A DNA stretch of 64,000 nt from JBLXBZ01 sp048265185 (GCA_048265185.1 JBLXBZ010000002.1:186001-250000), one strand, 5' to 3'. Shown: positions 17,438 to 26,161, counted from the stretch's first letter. Notes: generated by a model not told the origin, from the sequence alone. Made by a program: numbers and translations.

Positions 17438-18337
17438 TCACAACAAGTCAAGATCATGGCGGATTCGATTGAAATAGAGCCGAGCGGCTTCATTCGCTTC
17501 ACGAAAATGCGCTCCGCTTTGCATTGAAGGATGCGTACGGTCGCTCATCTTATCGAAATCAAGCAAAACAAACGGGTCCGGCGCAAACTCGGAAGGCGCT
17601 TCATCGACAAAGTCAACGAAAGAAAACATAACCCCTTGCAATAGACGATCATGCATATTGCCTTCATAGATCTTCAGATTGTTTTTGAGGTCCTCCAACG
17701 TGAAGGGGTAGTGCGAACTCTGAAATATGTCGGCGACATATGCACAAAGATCTTGTTTCGCCGGGTCGCCGACGATAAGGGCCGCATAGCGTGCTTCCAT
17801 GGTGTTTGGATGGTTAAATTTGCTTAAAATGGGAGGTTCTTGATCTAGTTTATTCTCTCGGCCGACAAAAATGGACAAAGGGTCTTTATAACCAAAATCG
17901 CGTAGCGCCCATGCGCCGGCGTATACCATTTCGCTCATATCGCCGCGCGCTGACTGCAGGCTTTTCTCCACGCTGGCGCGGCTGCCGGGCATGTGATCAA
18001 TCTCATTGGTTCCGAAACGAATAACGGGGAACCTCTCTTTGTGTGGAGTGGGCGGGGTCGTTCCGGCTATGGTAAGAGATTCCTTGGCCAACCCTGTTGG
18101 TATTTTTCCTTTAATATAGTCGTTTATGAAAGCTGCGGCCTGTGCGGGCGTGAAATGTGAAGCGTAATCGTGGGAGTAATCTGTGAATAGACGGTTGATG
18201 GGCGCCGCATGCGAAGTTTCTTGCGTTTGATCTGTCATTTGAAGCCCGGAAGAGGAGTGCTCTTGCTCCGTTGGCTGTGCGCGGGTTTGCGCCGCGTTTG
18301 AACGTATGAGAGAGGAAGGGGTATTTGAGGGGAACAT
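17438..18337 (-). CDS. orphan protein of unknown function
   Basis: 299 residues from the ATG at 18337, preferred over 18352 because GGAGG sits 5 nt before it. I do not recognise the family. The first 45 residues are rich in Ser, Thr, Gln and Asn and look disordered; the rest is a soluble mixed-composition domain with no signal peptide or membrane segment. Aromatic-rich clusters are visible (FSFVDFVDEAPSEFAPDPFVLLDFD). The gene and especially its 5' flank are AT-richer than the surroundings, which hints at acquisition. A disordered polar N-terminus followed by a compact domain is a layout seen in secreted effectors, but nothing here proves that. Confidence 0.65.
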   Translation of the reverse strand: MFPSNTPSSLIRSNAAQTRAQPTEQEHSSSGLQMTDQTQETSHAAPINRLFTDYSHDYASHFTPAQAAAFINDYIKGKIPTGLAKESLTIAGTTPPTPHKERFPVIRFGTNEIDHMPGSRASVEKSLQSARGDMSEMVYAGAWALRDFGYKDPLSIFVGRENKLDQEPPILSKFNHPNTMEARYAALIVGDPAKQDLCAYVADIFQSSHYPFTLEDLKNNLKIYEGNMHDRLLQGVMFSFVDFVDEAPSEFAPDPFVLLDFDKMSDRTHPSMQSGAHFREANEAARLYFNRIRHDLDLL

Positions 18338-18435
18338 TTTAGCCTCCATCATGTTTATGTAGGAGGAGAATATATCCTGGTGACTAAATAGTAATATAAA
18401 TAGTTTGTATTTATTTTTATTCTTAATTTATAAAT

Positions 18436-19467
18436 TTATGGAAGATTTTCCTTTAGGTATATTTCAATTCTAATACGTTCTTGTCCAAGTACAATTGCGT
18501 CTTTATTACATAACGCCTTTAAAACTCTTACTGCGCTGCGAACTTCATGCCCGGGGTCTTGGCAGATAATAGCGTCCAATGCGCCGCTCACGAGCGCCGC
18601 GCGATTTTGCGGGATCAGCTCATGGGCGATAACGGTGAGTTGGTCACTGGTTCCCGTAGTCTCTAACGCCTTGATCATGCCTTCATTTCCCGCGCCTACA
18701 TTATAGGCGGCGAGCAGGTCTGGGGTGCTGTCGACGATATGGGTGAAAATGTCACGGGTTTTGTCGTTGTCGTCACGTCCTTCCTGAAGTTCAAGCAAGC
18801 GAAGGTGAGGGAAGTGAGTCGTAATGATTTCGGTGAAGCCACTTATTCGGTCGGTGTGGTCACGCAAGGCCGTGGAGCCGCAAAGCAAAGCTATGGAGCC
18901 GCGTTTATCGCCAAGAAAACGCCCGACAAGGCGGCCTGCGACTTGTCCGGCGGCGAGGTTGTCGATGCCGGCGAAATGGGATCTCTCAGCAACGGGAACA
19001 TCGGAGACAAGCGTTACGATATGAATGCCGCGCGCATGAAGTTGGGCGAAGGCGGCTTTGATTTCAGGGGAATCCGGGGCGACGATGGCGACGCCTTCGT
19101 AGTCTTCTGCTTTTAGCGCCGAGAGGATCTGGATCAGGGCGGGAGCGTCGAATGTGTCAATGAGGCGTATGTCGAGTTGAATGCGGTCTTTAACGACCCG
19201 GCGCGCTGTTTCCGCCGCCTCCTCGCGCAATTGCGTCATGAAGCTATTGTCGCCTCCCGGCATGAGAAATAAAAAGCGGTAACTGCGACTTTTAGCGAGA
19301 TTGGCGGCAAATTGGTCCGGCGTATAGTTCAATTCGCGCGCCGCAGCCTCCACGCGGGCGATTGTGCTGGCGCGCACGCCTGGGCGCTGGTTCAGAACCC
19401 GGTCTACGGTCGCCAGACTGACGCCGGCTTTCGCCGCCACGTCGTGAATTGTCGCCCGCCGCATCAT
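18436..19467 (-). CDS. LacI-family transcriptional regulator
   Basis: 343 residues. The N-terminal helix-turn-helix TIHDVAAKAGVSLATVDRVLNQ and hinge are canonical, followed by a periplasmic-binding-like effector domain with IVTLVSDVP and HFAGIDNLAAG, as in sugar-responding members. No sugar transporter or catabolic gene adjoins it, so its target is unknown. It is followed downstream by the orphan gene and preceded, 33 bp away, by the 3' end of the flavoprotein gene. Confidence 0.88.
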   Translation of the reverse strand: MMRRATIHDVAAKAGVSLATVDRVLNQRPGVRASTIARVEAAARELNYTPDQFAANLAKSRSYRFLFLMPGGDNSFMTQLREEAAETARRVVKDRIQLDIRLIDTFDAPALIQILSALKAEDYEGVAIVAPDSPEIKAAFAQLHARGIHIVTLVSDVPVAERSHFAGIDNLAAGQVAGRLVGRFLGDKRGSIALLCGSTALRDHTDRISGFTEIITTHFPHLRLLELQEGRDDNDKTRDIFTHIVDSTPDLLAAYNVGAGNEGMIKALETTGTSDQLTVIAHELIPQNRAALVSGALDAIICQDPGHEVRSAVRVLKALCNKDAIVLGQERIRIEIYLKENLP

Positions 19468-19500
19468 GGCGCCCCTTTGTGTTTGGCCAACTTTAGAGTT

Positions 19501-20682
19501 TTAGACAGTTTGACCCGCCGCATGACCGCTCGCCCACGCCCATTGAAAATTATAGCCGCCAAGATGTCCGGTGACGTCAACGGCCTCGCCAATGAAATAT
19601 AAGCCGGGAATGTTTCGCGCTTCCATAGTTTTGGACGATAATTCCTGAGTGTCCACACCGCCAAGGGTGACTTCGGCGGTTCGATAGCCTTCGGTTCCGA
19701 CCGGTTTTAACGACCAAGCGTTGACCGCATTGGCGATTTTTTGAAGGAGTTTGTCGGAATGGTCGGCTAGGCGGCCCTGAAAAGCGTATTCATCGGCTAT
19801 GAATTGTCCCAGACGCTTGGGAAGAAGGTTGGCCAGAGCTGTGCGAACGTCTTGCTTTGGCTGCTCCGTGCGCAGGCGTTTCAAGGCGGCCAAGCAGTCA
19901 AGATCCGGCGCCAGGTTGATCTGGATTTCTTCCCCCTCTCGCCAGTAAGAGGAAATTTGCAAGATGGACGGGCCAGAGACGCCCCGGTGCGTGAAGACCA
20001 GCCCTTCTTGAAAACGGGTTTTGCCGTGCGACACTAACGCGTCAACGGTGATGCCAGCGAGATGCTGGGTCTTTTCTTTCAATGCCGCGTCAAAGGTCAA
20101 GGGAACGAGCGCGGGGCGAGGGGAGACCACTTCAAGGCCAAATTGTTGCGCCAATTTATATGCAAAGCCGCTTGCGCCCATTTTGGGGATGGAGGGCCCG
20201 CCCGTGGCGACGACTGCGGATTGCGAGTGAAAGAGGCCATTGGAGGTGGCGACCGTGAAACCGCCGTCAGCGGCGGCGTTGACCTCGTCAATTGTTGTGT
20301 TGAGCGAAATTAGCACGTTCGCCGCTTGGCATTCATCCAGCAACATATCGATGATCGATTGAGCGCTGACGTCGCAAAATAATTGGCCGAGCGTTTTTTC
20401 ATGCCACCCAATGGAGTAGCGTTCAACAAGGGTCAAAAAATCTTGCGGCGTATAGCGCTTTAGGGCGGAGACGCAGAATCGTGGGTTGTTGGAGAGAAAG
20501 TTATTGGGCGAGGCGTGCAAATTGGTGAAGTTGCAGCGCCCACCGCCAGATATGCGGATTTTTCCAGCCGCCTTGCGCGCGTGGTCCAGAACGAGCACGC
20601 TTCGGCCTCGTTTGCCGGCCTCTATGGCGCACATGAGGCCGGCCGCGCCGGCGCCCATAATGAGTACGTCAACGGTTTTCAT
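19501..20682 (-). CDS. HI0933/YhiN-family NAD(P)/FAD-dependent oxidoreductase
   Basis: 393 residues from the ATG at 20682 (a TTG at 20700 is the alternative; neither has a good ribosome site). The N-terminal dinucleotide fold is GAGAAGLMCAIEAGKRG, followed by the family motif KIRISGGGRCNFTN. The C-terminus has GLYFIGEAVDVTGHLGGYNFQWAWASG, typical of this group of unassigned flavoproteins. A related but distinct member is encoded at 23429-24673. Confidence 0.85.
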   Translation of the reverse strand: MKTVDVLIMGAGAAGLMCAIEAGKRGRSVLVLDHARKAAGKIRISGGGRCNFTNLHASPNNFLSNNPRFCVSALKRYTPQDFLTLVERYSIGWHEKTLGQLFCDVSAQSIIDMLLDECQAANVLISLNTTIDEVNAAADGGFTVATSNGLFHSQSAVVATGGPSIPKMGASGFAYKLAQQFGLEVVSPRPALVPLTFDAALKEKTQHLAGITVDALVSHGKTRFQEGLVFTHRGVSGPSILQISSYWREGEEIQINLAPDLDCLAALKRLRTEQPKQDVRTALANLLPKRLGQFIADEYAFQGRLADHSDKLLQKIANAVNAWSLKPVGTEGYRTAEVTLGGVDTQELSSKTMEARNIPGLYFIGEAVDVTGHLGGYNFQWAWASGHAAGQTV

Positions 20683-20766
20683 TGTCAGCGGCGAAATCAA
20701 AGATTGGATTCGTTAAAGCGTTTGAGAGCGAAAAAACTTGCAAAATATCGACCCCTGAGACGCGTT

Positions 20767-20790
20767 CCCGGCGAGGCGGTGCTCGCCGGG
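20767..20790. other. strong perfect hairpin between TRAP binding-protein and flavoprotein genes
   Basis: CCCGGCGAG at 20767-20775 pairs perfectly with CTCGCCGGG at 20782-20790 around a 6-nt loop. Both flanking genes are on the minus strand. No T-run follows in that direction, so this is a stable hairpin rather than a clear intrinsic terminator. Confidence 0.5.
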
Positions 20791-20824
20791 ATAATGGCGG
20801 AAGCTATTTTCCTACCTTAAAAGA

Positions 20825-21916
20825 TCAAAGATTCCAAACGGCTTGCCGTTCATTATACATGCGCCCATCCATGGCGGAGGTATAGGCGACGCAGTCTTTG
20901 ACATAGTCGAAATAGGCGGTGTGAATTTTCTCCGACATAGGATCGCCATTGGGGAAGTCGGCGATGACCTCCTTGGAGGCCTTGCCAAGCGCCGCGACGA
21001 CATCATCGGAGAAGGCGGATACTTTGGCGCCTTTTGCGACCAGGTCCTTCAGGACCATGGTGTTGTGATAGCGATATTCCGCGATTACTTGTTCGGCTTC
21101 CGCGCTGGCCGCATTGTCGAAAACAGTTTTCAGGAAAGGAGAAAGATTCTCATAAACCTCTGAGTTCACGATCATTTCAAGGGTTGGGCCGGGCTCGTGG
21201 AACGCGGGCATATAGTAATATGGCGCGACTTTGTAAAATCCGAGCGCGACGTCATTCCAAGGTCCGACGAATTCGGCGGCGTCGATGGCTCCGGTTTGAA
21301 GGCCGGTGTAAATTTCCGACACCGGCATTAAAACGGTGGTGACGCCGATTTTGCGCATGACGTCGCCGCCAAGTCCGGCTATCCGCATTTTCAACCCAAT
21401 GAGATCATCCAGCTTTTCAATGGGTTTTTTGAACCACCCGCCGGCTTGGGTTCCTGAGTTTCCTGCGTAAAAAGGTTTGACGCCGAAAGGCGCATAGGCT
21501 TCGTCCCAAAGCGCCTGACCGCCGCCGTAATGAATCCATGCGGCCATTTCCGTCGCGTCCAGGCCATAGGGGAATGTGGTGAAATACATGGAGGAACGGA
21601 CGGTTCCGACCTGGAAATAGGGCGCGCCATGGCCAATTTCCGCTGCGCCTGAGGATACGGCGTTGAAGACTTCAAAGGGGGGCACCAATTCGCCGCCGCC
21701 GTAATATTTGACTTCAATTTTGCCGTCAGACAAGGCCTCGATGCGCCGAGCCAAGCGCTCCGCCGTCGTGCCGACGCCGGGCAGGCCTTTTGGAAAGGCG
21801 CCGGCGAGTTTCATTTGAATTGTCGATTGCGCGACGGCGGGCGCGGCGAGCGTCGTGGACGCGGCGCCTGCAATAGCTGCGCCTTTCAGAAAATCGCGTC
21901 TTTTCATGGAATTCAT
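20825..21916 (-). CDS. TRAP transporter substrate-binding protein (DctP-like), Tat-exported
   Basis: 363 residues. The N-terminus MKRRDFLKGAAIAGAAST is a twin-arginine signal, cleaved near APAVAQ. The mature part has the DctP fold with the GTQAGGWFKKPI region and LKMRIAGLGGDVMRKIG, in which the conserved Arg binds a carboxylate. Proteins of this 2-oxoacid/sialic-type group are often Tat-exported. No DctQ or DctM membrane subunit is encoded in the window, so it is an orphan or works with a distant permease. GGGAGGAG precedes; the ATG at 21907 is an alternative start. Confidence 0.88.
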   Translation of the reverse strand: MNSMKRRDFLKGAAIAGAASTTLAAPAVAQSTIQMKLAGAFPKGLPGVGTTAERLARRIEALSDGKIEVKYYGGGELVPPFEVFNAVSSGAAEIGHGAPYFQVGTVRSSMYFTTFPYGLDATEMAAWIHYGGGQALWDEAYAPFGVKPFYAGNSGTQAGGWFKKPIEKLDDLIGLKMRIAGLGGDVMRKIGVTTVLMPVSEIYTGLQTGAIDAAEFVGPWNDVALGFYKVAPYYYMPAFHEPGPTLEMIVNSEVYENLSPFLKTVFDNAASAEAEQVIAEYRYHNTMVLKDLVAKGAKVSAFSDDVVAALGKASKEVIADFPNGDPMSEKIHTAYFDYVKDCVAYTSAMDGRMYNERQAVWNL

Positions 21917-22369
21917 TCTCCTCCCAATACAAAAATCCAGCCTGATTCATCTTGATATCAAAGACATCGAAGGATTGGATCATGCTGGCGAACGGCGATT
22001 GCTTAATCGGCGAGTCGCGACCCGCTTATGATCAAACAATAACCTGCTGCTTCATCATTGCTCGATTGCTGCATTGTCTGCAATCATTTTACGGGAAATA
22101 TGAGTTAAGTGAGGTTGGTGATCACCGGTTAAATTCAAAAAAACCTCTTCGCGGTTGAGTTTTGAAAGTGCGGGATAATTTTTGAGGGATATTTTCGGGC
22201 GCCGCTTTGCGATGCGCGCCTGTGAGCAATATGAAATATTTTAAGAAGGCCGGCTTATGAATTTCATATTATGTAGAAGCCTATGCTTTTGCAGGGCTTC
22301 TTGAAAACCGTTCTGGCGCGGGCGCTTTTGAAGAAGCGCTTTGAGCGCAATTGCCGGGGAGGGTATAAT
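21917..22369. other. intergenic region with several palindromes and no credible gene
   Basis: A stretch of about 450 bp before the TRAP binding-protein gene. It holds the palindrome TTGATATCAA at 21952-21961, the palindrome GGTGATCACC at 22117-22126, and a 10-bp inverted repeat at 22228-22270. The only frame here (TTG start, about 68 codons) has no ribosome site and no recognisable motif. The palindromes are possible operators for the TRAP gene. Confidence 0.45.
22228..22270. repeat. 10-bp perfect inverted repeat
   Basis: AATATGAAAT at 22228-22237 is mirrored by ATTTCATATT at 22261-22270, with a 23-bp spacer that itself has a GGCC centre flanked by TAAG and CTTA. It could fold into a long interrupted hairpin or act as an operator. 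Confidence 0.5.
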
Positions 22370-22370
22370 A

Positions 22371-22400
22371 AAACGCCGCTAAAAAAATTAGCGGCGTCTT
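22371..22400 (-). terminator. rho-independent terminator after the cold-shock gene
   Basis: On the minus strand ACGCCGCTAA pairs with TTAGCGGCGT around a T-rich loop and is followed by TTTATTATA. It lies about 40 bp after the csp stop codon. Confidence 0.8.
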
Positions 22401-22440
22401 GATTTTTAATCCGGATTACGTGACCCGGCGAAGCTCAAAC

Positions 22441-22653
22441 TCAACCGAGTTCGAGTTCAGCAGCCTGCGGGCCACGACCGCGACGGTCGTCTTCTGCAAC
22501 GTAAGACAGTTCAGTGCCTTCAGCTGGAACTGCAATGCCCGAACGCTCGAAAGCTGTGATGTGTACGAAAATGTCCTTGCCACCTTCGGTTGGCGTAATG
22601 AAGCCAAAACCGCGATCATGGTTGAAGAACTTGAGTGTGCCTTTCTGGCGCAT
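22441..22653 (-). CDS. cold-shock protein (CspA family)
   Basis: 70 residues forming one cold-shock (OB-fold) domain. RNP1 is seen as GFGFI and RNP2 as DIFVHITAF, the nucleic-acid binding surfaces. It acts as an RNA chaperone in the cytosol. A perfect AGGAG lies 6 nt before the ATG. It is a single gene with its own terminator and a long leader, as usual for the family; cold induction is not proven. Confidence 0.95.
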   Translation of the reverse strand: MRQKGTLKFFNHDRGFGFITPTEGGKDIFVHITAFERSGIAVPAEGTELSYVAEDDRRGRGPQAAELELG

Positions 22654-22845
22654 GGGAAACTCCTATCCCGCTGGTATTTTAAAAATGCAAGCGCACAAAC
22701 GCGCGACTGCTTGCACGAGCGTGTCATTCAGAAACGGGAAAGGCAGTTCAGTTCAGCACGCATAGGCGTTCCTTCAGCAAAAAACTTTCTTAACCGGGAT
22801 TCGAAATCAAGCCCGTATTGCCCAAGTCTCAGACCGGGCAGGGCT

Positions 22846-22874
22846 AATATATTCACATCTGGCGTTAAGAGCAA
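22846..22874 (-). promoter_or_regulatory. candidate sigma-70 promoter of the cold-shock gene
   Basis: On the minus strand TTGCTC (22874-22869) and TATATT (22851-22846) are separated by exactly 17 nt. Transcription would start near 22839, leaving a leader of about 185 nt before the csp start, in line with the long thermosensing leaders of csp mRNAs. Confidence 0.5.
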
Positions 22875-22952
22875 GAAATCTTTCTTCTAAAACTTACTTA
22901 TTACGTCGATAAGATTTGTCGGCTATCCAGAAAGTCTTGAGAAATAAGAATC

Positions 22953-23432
22953 CTATGGTTTTTTTTGACTCTTGCGTTGAGAAAAAATGCGCTTGGCGGC
23001 GCGGGTTATAGTTTCCATGCTGTTGAGAAAGCGGGATCTGTCCATTTTAGAGAAGGACGCGCCGCCTTCCCGAATAACCCCCGCCTCGCGCAGATCCGTT
23101 TTCAGGTTCCGCATCGCCAGCGCCATGCCTATCCCTTCTTCGGTGAAGGCTTTCCCGGTTGGACCCAAAACCAGAGCGCCCGCCTTGACGCAGCGCGCGG
23201 CGAGCGGGATGTCGGCGGTGATGACCACGTCTCCGGCGCCGGCGCGTTCCGCGATCCAGTCGTCGGCGACGTCAGGCCCTTCGGGGACAATGATTCGCTC
23301 CACCAGATCACTCTCCGGCAAACGCATATAGGCGTTGCTGACCATGAAAATCGAGAGTTCGTGGCGTTCTCCAACGCGTACGACCTCGTCTTTGACTGGG
23401 CAGGCGTCGGCGTCGACATAAATGCGGCTCAT
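22953..23432 (-). CDS. YaiI/YqxD family protein (UPF0178)
   Basis: 159 residues, the usual size. It opens IYVDADACPVKDEV, the family signature, and carries GPDVADDWIAERAGAGDVVITADIPLA, with acidic residues arranged as in PIN-like nuclease folds. Function is not established for the family. Its start overlaps the stop of the upstream flavoprotein gene by 4 bp, so the two are co-translated. Confidence 0.9.
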   Translation of the reverse strand: MSRIYVDADACPVKDEVVRVGERHELSIFMVSNAYMRLPESDLVERIIVPEGPDVADDWIAERAGAGDVVITADIPLAARCVKAGALVLGPTGKAFTEEGIGMALAMRNLKTDLREAGVIREGGASFSKMDRSRFLNSMETITRAAKRIFSQRKSQKKP

Positions 23433-24673
23433 AGAATCGCTCCGTGTTGGCGGACCCAGTCGCAGATGGCTTCACTTGCGGCTGTCGCCGTAGAAAAACA
23501 GGCCTGAAGCAGGTAGCCGCCGGTGGGCGCCTCCCAGTCGAGCATCTCGCCCGCCACGAACACTCCAGGCCGTTTTTTGAGCATCAGTCGCTCTGTGACT
23601 TCATGCAAAGAGACCCCGCCTGCTGTTGAAATTGCTCGGGCGATCGGTTCGGGGCCCTCCACGCGCAGTTTCGCGGCCTTTATCCGCTGCGCTAGATCCA
23701 TGGAGTTTGAAGGGGAGGCTTGCTTTAGTCCTGTTTCCCACAGAAGTGAGATTGCGACTGGAGAGAGGCCGGCGCCTTTTCGCAATCGATTTGAAAGTGA
23801 GGCTTTTGGCGCTTGAGCTTCCAAACGTTTTGCAAGCGCCTCCACGCTCAGGTCCGGGCGTAGGTCAAGCGTCAACTCAGGTGCTTCGCCTCCGCGCGCC
23901 GCGCGCCGCAACTCGGCGGAAAGAGCATAGATCGCGCCGCCTTCCAGTCCGCTCTCCGTGATCATCAGTTCTCCGAAGGCGCTCGTCTCTTCAATTGACG
24001 CGCGCATCCGTTTTAGCGGCGTTCCGGCGTATCGCTCTTTAAAGAGGGGGGACCATGTGACGCGAAAACCGTTGTTCGCCGGCTGGAAAGGAGCGACGTC
24101 AACGCCGGCGGAGAGGAGCTTCTCTCGCCATGCGCCGTTAGCGCCCAGTTTCGCCCAGCTGCCGCCGCCCATGGCAAGCAATGTCGCGTCTGGTTTTGAC
24201 CAGGTTATTTCACCCTCCGGCGTGATGAACTTTAGCCCGTCGTCGGCGGAGAAGCCATTCCATTCGTGCCTTGTCAGCCGGGTTACTCCGCGTTGCTCTA
24301 GCCGCGCGAGAAGCGCGCGCAGCAGAGGAGAGGCTTTGAAACTTTGAGGAAAGACCCGGCCGCTGGTGCCTACAAAGGTTGGTTCGCCTAGGCCTTCGCA
24401 CCAAGCGCGCAAATCATCAGGCGAAAAGCCTTCGTGATAGGGCCTCATCCAGTCCTTTGCCTCTCGATAACGACCGAGAAAGGCTTCCGTTTCCTCTGTA
24501 TGTGTGAGGTTCAAGCCGCCGCGACCGGCCATCAAAAGCTTTCTTCCCATTGAGGGCATGCGGTCGAACAGGATTACAGTCACGTTTTTTCGGCTGAGAA
24601 AATCGGCGGCCATCAGACCGGAGGCGCCCGCTCCTATGATTGCGACGGTGGGGCGTAGGGGCGGTGTCGTCAT
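23429..24673 (-). CDS. HI0933-like flavoprotein (TIGR03862-type)
   Basis: 414 residues. N-terminal FAD fold IIGAGASGLMAADFLSRKN, then GRKLLMAGRGGLNLTHTEE, which replaces the GGGRCNFTN motif of the other family member at 19501-20682. The C-terminus reads GVFVAGEMLDWEAPTGGYLLQACFSTG-like. Substrate unknown. It overlaps the YaiI-family gene at ATGA. Sequence features place it in a subgroup different from the neighbour, so the two are not a recent duplication. Confidence 0.85.
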   Translation of the reverse strand: MTTPPLRPTVAIIGAGASGLMAADFLSRKNVTVILFDRMPSMGRKLLMAGRGGLNLTHTEETEAFLGRYREAKDWMRPYHEGFSPDDLRAWCEGLGEPTFVGTSGRVFPQSFKASPLLRALLARLEQRGVTRLTRHEWNGFSADDGLKFITPEGEITWSKPDATLLAMGGGSWAKLGANGAWREKLLSAGVDVAPFQPANNGFRVTWSPLFKERYAGTPLKRMRASIEETSAFGELMITESGLEGGAIYALSAELRRAARGGEAPELTLDLRPDLSVEALAKRLEAQAPKASLSNRLRKGAGLSPVAISLLWETGLKQASPSNSMDLAQRIKAAKLRVEGPEPIARAISTAGGVSLHEVTERLMLKKRPGVFVAGEMLDWEAPTGGYLLQACFSTATAASEAICDWVRQHGAIL

Positions 24674-25051
24674 TCTGGCGTTCCGAAACTTGAGTGGAAG
24701 CGGCGTCTGTCCAAGGACGTGGGTTTCTTCATAATATTAGGCGGTAACGTAAACCACCCGCCGTTTCAAATGTTTCGGCGACTGTTGGTAAGTTAAGACG
24801 CCTAAAACGCCTGATATATGTTGAGTTTTTTGCAGGATAACTACTTTTTGGTGGGGAATTAAGGTTTGCGCGAGTTTCTTGTCGTATTGTTCACTAGTTG
24901 TTTGTCGGTTTGTCCGGGACGTTAATAGCATGCGCGTAATGTCGTGCAGAGAAGCGTTTATGGGCTATAGTTCATTCGTTTTCAGTGAAGGAAAACGAAT
25001 AAAACGGCCGTTTCGCCACGGCAATGACGCTGCGGATGTCTGGAGATTGAT
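24674..25051. other. divergent intergenic region before the signalling cluster
   Basis: 378 bp between two divergent genes. The left part is AT-rich promoter-like DNA with no clear -35/-10 pair that I could fix. The right end holds two adjacent palindromes (24974-25013). Short frames here lack ribosome sites and motifs and are not called. Confidence 0.4.
24974..25013. promoter_or_regulatory. stacked palindromes before the REC-LuxR regulator gene
   Basis: ATTCGTTTTC at 24974-24983 is perfectly mirrored by GAAAACGAAT at 24991-25000 (7-nt spacer), and the perfect 12-bp palindrome AAACGGCCGTTT follows at 25002-25013. The pair ends about 38 bp before the start codon at 25052. They could be operators, for example for autoregulation, or leader hairpins. 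Confidence 0.5.
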
Positions 25052-26071
25052 ATGTGCTCAACACGTTCTCGTCCAAAGGTGGCCTTTGTCGATGATGACG
25101 CGCGGTTGCTGAATGCGCTCAAACGTTCGTTCTCCGCATCGCGGCTTGATTGGGATATGACCTTTGAAACAGACCCGCATGCGGCGTTGTTGGCGTCGCA
25201 GGAGAGCGAGCCGGATGTTCTCGTGTGCGATATGCGAATGCCGGGCATGGATGGAGTTGAATTGATCCGCAAACTGCGTTCGGCGGGAGGTGGGTCAACC
25301 GCTATCATGCTGACTGGCTCTGACGAGTTGGCTGTCGCCACCGCAGCGATTAATGACGGCGGCGTTTTCCGGTTCTTCACCAAGCCATGCGCGACGGAAG
25401 TTCTTCTTGAGGGGATCCGGGACGCGCTTGCAGAAAGGGCGCGTCAGGGCGCGCATGGCGGGTATTCGGAGCTTTCCTCATTACGTTTGGCGGATGACTA
25501 TGACGTATTTGACGTTTTGGCGGTTGGGGTCATGGTTTTGGGAGAAAACGCTCGCTTGATCTACGCCAATGACGTGGTGAGCGAATATTTGAATGGTCAG
25601 GAAGTCATCCGAAGAACGGCCGATGGTCAAGTGCGTGTTGCAGGGAAAGGAGCGGCTTTTGATTTGGCGGAAATGGTGAATAGCGTACTGCTCTGCGGCG
25701 AAACGCGTCAGTTGGGAGTCGCCAGAAGCGTCGGGCGCCATCCTTTGACCTTGACGCTCAAGAAAATGAAAACTCAAAACAGCGTGGTTGTGTTGCTATC
25801 GGACCCTGAGCGAATTGGCGTTCCGTCGACGGAGTCTATAGCGCATGTTTTAAAGCTGTCGCGCAGTGAAGCGGGACTGGTGCATGAGCTGGCGAAAGGC
25901 GCCAGCGTGTCCGAAGCAGCGGTTGAATGCGGGTTGTCAGTGCAGTCGGCGCGAACCTACCTGAAGCGCATTTACCACAAGACGCAAACAAACCGCCAGT
26001 CTGACCTGATGCGTCTCGTCTATAGCGTTTTTCCTGGGCATATCGAAGTGATCAACGCGCAATCGGAATAA
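25052..26071 (+). CDS. response regulator: REC, PAS-like and LuxR-type HTH
   Basis: 339 residues. The REC domain (about 8-125) has acidic D14-D16, phospho-acceptor D60 (VLVCDMRMPGMDG) and K111 (FFTKPC), all intact. A PAS-like middle (about 150-255, LAVGVMVLGENARLIYAND) is followed by a LuxR helix-turn-helix (about 270-330, LSRSEAGLVHELAKGASVSE, then SVQSARTYLKRIYHKT). GGAG lies 6 nt before the ATG. It heads a three-gene signalling cluster and should be the DNA-binding output of the soluble kinase encoded two genes downstream. Confidence 0.85.
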   Translation: MCSTRSRPKVAFVDDDARLLNALKRSFSASRLDWDMTFETDPHAALLASQESEPDVLVCDMRMPGMDGVELIRKLRSAGGGSTAIMLTGSDELAVATAAINDGGVFRFFTKPCATEVLLEGIRDALAERARQGAHGGYSELSSLRLADDYDVFDVLAVGVMVLGENARLIYANDVVSEYLNGQEVIRRTADGQVRVAGKGAAFDLAEMVNSVLLCGETRQLGVARSVGRHPLTLTLKKMKTQNSVVVLLSDPERIGVPSTESIAHVLKLSRSEAGLVHELAKGASVSEAAVECGLSVQSARTYLKRIYHKTQTNRQSDLMRLVYSVFPGHIEVINAQSE

Positions 26072-26161
26072 AGCATATTCAAGTTAAAATTGGTTTATTT
26101 TTTATTTATGGAGCTCTAGGCGCAGATAATAATATACTATAATTTATACTGGGGGTAATTT

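Noticed and set aside
21952..22158. Small open frame of about 68 codons in the gap before the TRAP gene
   Set aside because: TTG start, no ribosome site, no recognisable motif, and the region is better explained as regulatory DNA with palindromes.
19501..24673. Recent duplication of the two HI0933-type flavoproteins
   Set aside because: Their key motifs differ (GGGRCNFTN versus GRGGLNLTH), so they belong to distinct subgroups.
24737..24931. Short minus-strand frame upstream of the signalling cluster
   Set aside because: No ribosome site or family features; it overlaps the promoter region of two divergent genes.
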